DNA of 64,000 nt, taken from NCBI GenBank assembly GCA_050084515.1, contig CM114275.1, forward strand, positions 22,506,001 to 22,570,000. The letters are read 5' to 3'. The translations under genes were made by a program, and so were the position numbers. The notes below the pieces were generated by a model. The model saw only the letters and a program-made list of their open reading frames with translations, was not told the origin of the DNA and did not search any database. The first letter of the stretch is position 1; each line of letters opens with the position of its first letter. Shown here piece after piece: positions 56,226 through 64,000 of the stretch. Source of the stretch: Blasia pusilla. Taxonomy: Eukaryota; Marchantiophyta; Marchantiopsida; Blasiales.

Positions 56226-57235
56226 CGACCCTTATAGTTAAGGAGCGTCAAGTGGAACATCCGAACTTAAGCGGGCTCATCCTAAGATGGTTTAGCGGGT
56301 TGGAGTGGTCTCATGAAAGAGATGCAAGAGACAGAAGACATGAGAAACGAACGAGGTCGAGAGTTTCATGTGTTCATGGTTGCGACTAGGAAATCTGAAC
56401 CAAATGTGAACCAAGACTTGAGAGGAGTGCAATCTGGGAAGGTTGGTTGCCAAAGAGGTGAGAACCGGATTTGGAACGTGACTCGCGTTTGGGGTTTTGA
56501 CTGCAATTTGGGTGAGAAATTTTAGTTCCGAGATGCATTTGGGACAAATAAGGTAACGTTGGAGAGCTTATGTAAAGTTGATTCCAACGCATTAAAGATC
56601 TTAGAAAACACACAAGCAAAGGTTGAAAACTTCCCAAAAATGATTGTACGTAGAGTTTGGTTGAGGATCACAAAAAGTGGCTCGAACGTCCCTTACCCAA
56701 AGATGGGGGGAGGGTGGAAAACCCTCGAAGGACTAGTAAGGGGGAAGGTCTCCAAGAGTGCTTGGGACTCGAATTCAACTATGGAGCGCCGCGGGGTGAC
56801 TTAAGGGCACAGAATGGATCGGGAGTTTCGGCGTTGGGATTCAAAACCCAAACCAAGTCCAATAGACTGGATTACGGAGGTCCCTATTGGATTCCAACCC
56901 GCAACCTATTTAGTTGGGTCTCGGTTTGGGGACTCATGCGAGGTCCATTTGACATTTGGCACCACTAAGCGCGCAAACACCGTTTTAGGTGCATGGACTA
57001 ACCAGAAAGTTTGTCCCAAGTCTTGGAAGACTTGCTCATGTTGGGACGCTAGGAATAAGGGAAGGTTGAGTTTGATGAGGTGCCGAGTTGAGAATTCAGT
57101 GGGTTGGAAGGCTGATTGACCTAGACCAGACTAACGTGAGTCTGTTTGGATGCAGATCAACAATGAGAGCATGTCCTACCATACGTACACTTCCGCAACA
57201 CTAAAGATTGACATTCAAGAGGAGTAGGCGCACGC
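56226..57235. repeat. Left ~1-kb direct repeat
   Basis: Begins GCGACCCTTATAG and ends GAGTAGGCGCACG. Shared blocks include GGAAGGTTGGTTG and TTCCAAYGCAYTAAAGATC. Confidence 0.6.
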
Positions 57236-59041
57236 CATTTGCGTTGACAAGGAGTCAACACAAATACCAACTCAACGAGCTACATGATGAGAATAATTAA
57301 GGGCATCAAAGGAGTAGACAAATGGAATGGGACTTGCAAGTTGTCCTCTTATAAAGCGCAACTCCTTGAATATGATTGCACGAGAATCTGAACTGAATGG
57401 GTTAGCCAAATTGACTTGAACTAATTTCCACCCTAGATGATATCAAGAGTGGACTATATCCCATGAACATCAACCACCAAGGGTAGTGATTCCAAATTGG
57501 TGAGAAAATACGTAGGCGATAAAGTGAGAACAAAAGGACACCAAGACAACCATGAGATGCCAAACGTGGAGCCAAGATAGGTGCTTGCCATGTGATACAT
57601 GAAATATGGGTCAAATTTCCAAGATGCGTTAGGGGAGCCAAGAGTTGCATAAGCTCTAAAAAGCCTCTGCCAAGCCATCTTGATGATTAACTAGTCCAAT
57701 GTCACTTCGCAGGTCGTAAATCACGCTTGGGTTGAGGGCCAAAATCAAGGGTCCGAGGGGGAAAAAAGGGAAGGTGGGGTTCCCACGGGGAACCTGAAAA
57801 GTACCTTGGGGGTGAGGCACTCTCCCTCCCTACCCGCTCAAATCCTTGAACCAAGAACTAATTATGATGCTTGTTTGGCGGCGTTTCAAGTTTAAGCTTG
57901 GGGACACACCTTGAGGAATTAACCAACGTGCTCTGGTAGAAATGAGCAACTTGGGCAGATTTGGTTAAAAAAAGAGGAAGAGGCTTCTTAGGGAGATAGT
58001 AGGCACTTGGGCAGACTCCACATGATTAGCGCTTGGCACCTTCTTGACTACCTACAAAATGCGTAACGGGTCAAGTCTTTGGGACTCAACCTAAGTCTTG
58101 TGCTTGCAAAGCTCAAAGTTTGGAGTGCTTCAAGATGAATCTAGGTGAGGTAAAGGTCAAAATCTACAATTTAGATTCCTTATGGATAAAGAAATCGTGG
58201 AGATCCTCAAATTAAAACCATGCTCAGAGCTTGCCTTTGATAAGCAAAGAGTATGAAGAAAAACCCTTATGAAAACCTCCAAATCAAGATATGTTGTATA
58301 GTTTTCCATAGAATATGATGCATTACCACTTGAAAGAGGGTGAAGAGCTTCTAAGAGTGCCACTATGTCTACACTTGGAACCACCGAAGAGAGAGTACCT
58401 AATGCTCGAGTGGCACGTGAAAACTCACCAATATGTTCCCAAAGTAGACTTCGTCAAAGACATTTTTGTATTGAAGGCCTCCCATGACTCGCATATTGAG
58501 TAGGACAAGCCGTTACTAAGGCCTCTACTCAAATTAAATGGTCATTCCAAAGATTATCCCTAGCCCTAGACATAAAGCGTTAAATACGTGTTGAGGTTTT
58601 GCGACGACCCATCATACCACCCCTTTGAGGGAGGACTAAAACCCATTGGGGAAGAGTTATATCATGTTTTACTTGTGTAATTTTTTATACATTATGCAGG
58701 ATGTTAGCGTTTATTTAAGTATATGTGACAATAATGTATATGCATACAATAACTATCACAATATTTGTAGTCAATCAAGAGTAGATCGTGTGCCTTGATA
58801 GGAAGAGTCTAGAAGAATATGTAAGTACTTAGATGTTGAGATCCTAGAAGTGACCTCCTAGCCACCTTAGATGACATGTTTGTAGATATCACCTTTAAAG
58901 AGCTTTTTTGGAACCTTCTTGGAGATCTCCTAAAGCTTGTTGGTTTGACTTGGTTAGTCACATATTGTGTACATTGGTGTTGACTAAGCACATAGATCAC
59001 TTTCTTGGAGCCTTAGTGTTGGGAGAGTAGTATACCCTAAT

Positions 59042-60055
59042 TTTGCGACCCTCATAACCAAACAAACACCAAACAAATGTCAAGCGGAACATCAGAACTT
59101 TAGCGGGATTACGCTAGGATGGTTGCGCTTTGGAGAGGTCTCTTGGAAGAATCCAAGAGACAAAACGTGCAATAGAATTTTTGCGTTCCATGCGTTTATG
59201 GTCACAACCATGAAACCTAGACCAAACTTGAACCAATACTTGAGATGAGTTGAGTCTAGGAAGGTTGGTTGTCAAAGAGGTGAGAACTAGATTTGGAACG
59301 CGACTAGCGTTTTGGGGTTTTTACTGTGTTTTTTACCACAACGTTAAGTCCCAATATGCGTTTGGATTAAATAAGGTATCATTGGAAATCTTTTGCAAAG
59401 TTAGTTCCAATGCACTAAAGATCTCGGGAAACGCTTAAGCAGAGGCTGAGATATTTGCCAAAAACAACTATATGGGGAGTTTGGTTGAGGGCCAAAATGA
59501 AGGGGCCGACAATCTTTCCCCAAGTTAGGGGGAGAGTGGTGATTCGCAGAAGTACTAGTAAGGGGGAGTTTCTCCAAGCATTCTTGAGACCCAAACCCCA
59601 CTTTGGGTGCCAAACGACGGCTCAAGGGCACGGGATGGAACGGGAGTTTGGCGTTGGGACTCGAATCCCAAATTTGATGCAAGGGAGTGGATTTCGGAAG
59701 CCACACTCAGATTCCAACCCATGACTCATTTTTTTGAGTTTGGGTTAGGGACTCATTGGAGGTCCATTAGACAGTTGGGACTGCCAAGCGTGCAAACGCC
59801 GTTTGAGGTTCCTGAACTGACTAGAAAGTTTGTTCGAAGTCTGAGAGACTTGCGTGTGTTGTAAACCAAGAAACTAGGAAGGTTGAGCTTCATGAGAGGA
59901 CGAGTCGAGAACTCTGAAAGTTAGAACGGTGATTGACCTAGACCCAACTAACCTGAGTGCGTGATTGGATGCAGATCAGCATTGAGAGTGTGTCCTACTA
60001 AACACATGCTTCCTCAACACTAAAGATTTACATTCAAGGAGAGTAGGCGCACGAA
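59042..60055. repeat. Right ~1-kb direct repeat
   Basis: Begins GCGACCCTCATAACC and ends GAGTAGGCGCACG; direct copy of 56,226-57,235. Confidence 0.6.
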
Positions 60056-62532
60056 ACCTAAGGTATCATCTTTTTATAGTTGAGCTCCCAAGCATATGTT
60101 AGGATGAGTTGTTATTGGCATGCATTAGACTTGAATCCTTCTACGTTGAAGTGGGTTTGTCTTGCTTGTTATTCATGGATTTAGAGAGCGGTGTGTTTCC
60201 CAACTAATTTTCATTGCGGCCCCTTTATGTGATGGTGTACATCAAGATATGATGCTTTAAATGTTATGTGTGGTATTAGTCTATATTTTTGTGTTTGCAA
60301 CAAAAATGTATATTGTATAGAGACATGTCATGACTTTTAAAGAGGTAGTTGATAATACATGGAGGCCTAGAGGGATCCCTTTTAGTTCTCATATTACAAG
60401 GTCAAGCATGGTGGCCTACTACTTTGGAGGTGATCTATGTGTACAGGCCACCCTTGCCTTTAGGAGTGGCACTCTTTCATAGATGCTACTTCTTATGTAT
60501 CTTGTGGCACTCTATGAGGACTTTTTGTACTGTGATTAAATCTAGACCTGCAGAACCGAGTGAAATATGTTATGCAAGGAGGGTGTCCTCTTTTTAGAGG
60601 CCTTGTTCTCATGGTGTACTTGGTTGGATCCGGAGTACACATACTCCAAGGTTGTATTCCACCTTGTTTATGAATTGTTGTGGATGAGTGATATGTGCAC
60701 GCATGTTACTTAGGAAAGGATCACAAAGTATGATTGATTACATAGTTGGCATGAAAGTATTGATAATGAATTATGGAATATTGAAACAGTTTAGATAATA
60801 ATGATCTAATTATGATCATGTTCCTAAGATTAGAAAGGAAGTAAATTGTTGAAGCCTTTCAAAATTTCTATGTATAATGGGTATACATATATCTCTCCTA
60901 AGCTACTACAGAAAATATCACCCATATCTTGGAACTTTTTAGCTTCACCCACAAGATATGTTGGTTAAAGTATTTCAATCCATCTTAAAGCTAAGAAGTT
61001 GAAAGATAAGGATGACATTTCCCATCAAGAAATTAAGAATATTACCTAGATGCATTCAAGTACTTAATTACCATAGACATTTGGTTATGGAAACCAACAC
61101 TATGGAGGAAGATTTGGCGTCCTAAGCCAAAGATAAGAGATTCAAGGTATACAGATTAACATAAAAAATTCAAAAAGAATAGTTTTCATCGAGCCAATTT
61201 TGGCAAAAGAAGGCCCAACTTAATAGGTAGAGATAATGCCACATCCATATATGGTAATGCCATATCCATACATTTTTATCTCTACTTAGAAATGGGTTTT
61301 CCGATATCCAATTCATGACACGAAGGAATCCTAGTATCACCCTAGTGGCAATGAAAGTTGGGTGAACCCTTTCCATGCCTTTGGGTACAGATTGGGATTC
61401 TTTCAGGCCAACTTGGATATTTAGGCTTAGGGCCCCCTTAACCAAATTCCCTTTAGGTCAACTTATGAATGTAAAATTCTCTTGGATCACTAAAAGGTTA
61501 TGGTAATGATATTATTTATGGCTAACCACCTCAAGTTTAGAAACATGTAACTAAAGTAGCTAAACACACAAGGGACATCCAGATACCTCCAAGGAAACAT
61601 ACGCCGGCCATACCATGTAATTGTACCTTATGTCTTACAATCTTTTGAAGGTGATTTGAAAAGTTCTTTCATGTATATTGTTGACAATATGAGAAAAGTG
61701 TTTCTCTCCATGAAGAGGCAATGAAGCGTTTAAGACAATGAAGTGTTACATTACATCGCATGAGAAGGAAATGGGATGAACCCAAACTTTACATAAGATA
61801 ACATCTACACTATTACTTGAAAAAAAGAGATTACCATGTAAAGAATTCTCATTTCAAAAACCCTCTTACCAATCAGGCATCTCAATGTATTAAAGTCTGA
61901 GAATCACCTTTGACCCTACAATTATGATTGCCAAACACCATTAGGTGCAATTAAGAGTTTTCGAGGTTTTATTTCCTTTTTGTTTCATTGAGGATAAGGA
62001 AATTCGTCTTGGAGATTTACCCTGACCTTCTAACTTACAAGAGAAAACAAAACCTTCATAAAAAAAAGGGATGGAAGGGCACATATATCTATTAAGGGGG
62101 GACTCAAAGTCCAAGAACTTTAGGGCCACACGGGGGGCAATGTAAGTGTTCCATAAAAAAGGGCAGAGATTCAATATACAATTGCCCTGAATTATTTTCG
62201 TAGTTGTTCCGTAAAAATTACCACCAGTTATCTCCCAGAGTGGTTAACGGGATGAGGAATTAGAATAGAATATACCTGTGTCAAACCTGAGTGTGAGTCT
62301 GTGTAGTATAGATGATAAAATGAACGTATAATATAATAATACTACTGCAGACCTTATCTTTCTGCCCCGCGTGAAATACAAACACGAGACCTGGAGCTGA
62401 TTCTCTGTCAAGGTATGGCACCTGAGATCATGGTGACCACCAGCTTTGCGGTAGTTGATTTGCAGAGTTGATGTACTGGGACAGCTACATACTTGGAGGG
62501 TAAGCTTGCTTTTAATCTTTACTACAAACAGA
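60056..62532. other. AT-rich intergenic stretch, no gene seen
   Basis: No supported coding frame. The last few hundred bases may be the 3' UTR of the minus-strand gene to the right. Confidence 0.5.
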
Positions 62533-64000
62533 TTAAAATTCTGTGATTGTGTTGCAATAATTTGCCAAGTTGAACCTAGTCTCTAGTGGCAGGTGACGCT
62601 TTAACCCAATGCAGGTTCTTCTCAAAATGGACAATATCACAGACATTGCCTCCTTTTCGTTTGCAAGATTCAAGGCCTGAAATGATTGATTATCTGTCAC
62701 GAAGGGCACCTTTTCCCACGTATCCAACAGTGAAGTGAATCTGTACATGAATGAATCGAGAATAGAACTCCAGCCCGGTTGAGAAAGAAGGGAAGGCAGC
62801 GTGAAAGGAAGGTGCTCAATAGCCAAAGCAGGATTTAATGGTGAAAGAAGAGCAGTTAGACTCCAGCAGCTTGCAAAGAGTGCCATGAGGAGAAACGCCT
62901 GTAACAAAACATGACAACCGTTACGACGTGTTTTGCTAAATGGCCTTGAAATTCACGGTCCAGGACAACACAGAATATTCACGATAGTCTCCATCACTAT
63001 CTCAAAACTGATCATAGTCTACAAAGTTATACATCAAATAAATCAGGAGGTGAACCTTGGGACAAACCGTGGTAGGATGTGCAGAGATTGCTGCCATGTC
63101 CAATACATCCAGTAACCACTCTCGTTTTTCTTCCAAGGTTACTTCCTTGACTGCCCAAGCAACTTCCACAAGCAACCCTGACATGTCTTCACCACAATGT
63201 CACAGTCAAGGTCACAAAAATAGGACTTAACTCCAAACGCATTCTGATTTGTTGCAACACTCATAAAAAGTACAAAAAGTTCTAGGGAAGCGCTGGCAAT
63301 TGATGGAAATAGTTAGCTAGGCCCAACTATCGTTGATTTAATGTGCATTACTAATAAAAGCACTTTTCTTCGTCCTGAACGGATAGCTACTAGATTCACT
63401 TAACCTGAAAGTTGAGATCCTTTTAGTTTATTGTTTAATTGGAACTTGCAAACAGGGGTTGAAGGACTCCCTGTCAACTGTGAGTGGCAGTTAGTCCCAG
63501 CCATGTAACACAGCTACAAGATGGGGTTGCTGCACATTATCTGACCTTTAGTTTTTCTGACTGTATGGGTGTGATACTCTGACTAGAAGTGCAGTGTGAA
63601 GGAGTCATGCTTGCCTGCCTGATCCTGTGGAAATGTCAGGCTGATTCCACTGTATGAAAAGGAAGGTGAGGGTCAACTCAGAATGGAAATTTGAGGCAGA
63701 AAGTCAGGTCCGAGATTGAGTTTGGGATACTGACAACTGTTCACCAACCTTGCTTGTGCTGAAAATAGAGACACTATGAACAGAACAGCAATTTTCTTAT
63801 ACAATTTTTTTGCAAATGAACTAATCACGCAATCTAAACTTATTTTGTGATGAGTACGAATAACTTGACATAAGCACAAAGAGTTCACACTACCAGAGGC
63901 TTCATGATTAGTGATCCAATGGCGACAAATCTTCAGATCACTTGCAGTGAGACAACCAGCAGCCACCAACTCGCATCTTGCAAAAATTGCCCTCATATAG
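62533..64000 (-). CDS. C-terminal exons of an unrecognised helical-repeat-like protein, 5'-partial
   Basis: At least three exons fit in one frame: 64000-63894 (MRAIFARCELVAAGCLTASDLK), 63177-63056 (LLVEVAWAVKEVTLEEKREW, LLDVLDMAAISAHPTTVCPK) and 62898 to about 62533 (AFLLMALFASCWSLTALLSP, SFMYRFTSLLDTWEK). Borders are GT-AG (TCTG|GTAGTG; CATGTCAG|GG; CCCAAG|GTTCAC; TTACAG|GCG) and phases agree. The last exon either ends at the TAA at 62,533 or splices at GACTAG|GTTCAA near 62,580. The sequence is alpha-helical and leucine-rich, as in HEAT-type repeat proteins. A distant likeness to the C-terminus of plant RST1 was noticed from memory but is too weak to name it. The gene continues beyond the right edge. 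Confidence 0.55.

Larger units (their letters stand above)
56226..60055. mobile_element. LTR-type element without coding core (LARD/TRIM-like)
   Basis: Two direct repeats of about 1.0 kb (56,226-57,235 and 59,042-60,055) flank 1.8 kb that has no frame above 83 codons. The repeats are old (clearly below 85% alike by eye) with several small indels. Primer binding site, polypurine tract and target duplication were not found, so strand and superfamily are unknown. A plain segmental duplication remains possible. Confidence 0.5.

Overview
The window is plant nuclear DNA. Host genes carry GT-AG introns and plant-specific products: the end of a U-box/ARM E3 ligase of the PUB43/PUB44 type at the left edge, a complete GAT1_2.1-type glutamine amidotransferase on the minus strand near 48.3-51.4 kb, and a minus-strand gene entering from the right edge. 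Their introns are short, and the retrotransposons belong to a cytosine-methyltransferase-bearing group. A seed-free land plant (bryophyte, lycophyte or fern) is plausible, but this was not established from the sequence.

Most of 4-45 kb is nested transposons. A Ty3/gypsy-type element on the minus strand (E4; gag at 4.0-4.5 kb, 5' end at 15.9-16.1 kb) is split by a plus-strand element E1 (5,959-15,728). Further right, the 5' part of another plus-strand element, E3 (to 45,229), is interrupted by a 24.2-kb CACTA transposon (17,573-41,726) with matching terminal inverted repeats and a CAT target duplication. The CACTA transposase gene is itself split by the plus-strand element E2 (25,639-34,591). 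The CACTA also carries a broken leucine-rich-repeat gene fragment, tandem repeats of about 345 bp, an (CT)82 microsatellite and a second multi-exon gene.

E1, E2 and E3 are one family. The gene order is gag with two CCHC knuckles, aspartic protease, C5 cytosine DNA methyltransferase, reverse transcriptase, RNase H, DD35E integrase, and a PHD finger at the very C-terminus (the last five are missing from E3). All copies are broken by stops and frameshifts. E1 and E2 also share an unusual end structure: block P at the 5' end, and Q-P-Q at the 3' end. This resembles the split direct repeats of tyrosine-recombinase retroelements, although these elements encode a DDE integrase. The combination of captured methyltransferase, PHD reader and split-repeat ends is the most interesting content of the window.

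Right of 45 kb lie three small elements or their remains: a hAT-like element with an 8-bp target duplication, a TA-flanked MITE, and an LTR-bearing element without a coding core at 56.2-60.1 kb. The host GAT1_2.1-like gene sits between them and contains a nearly perfect 34-bp-arm hairpin in an intron.
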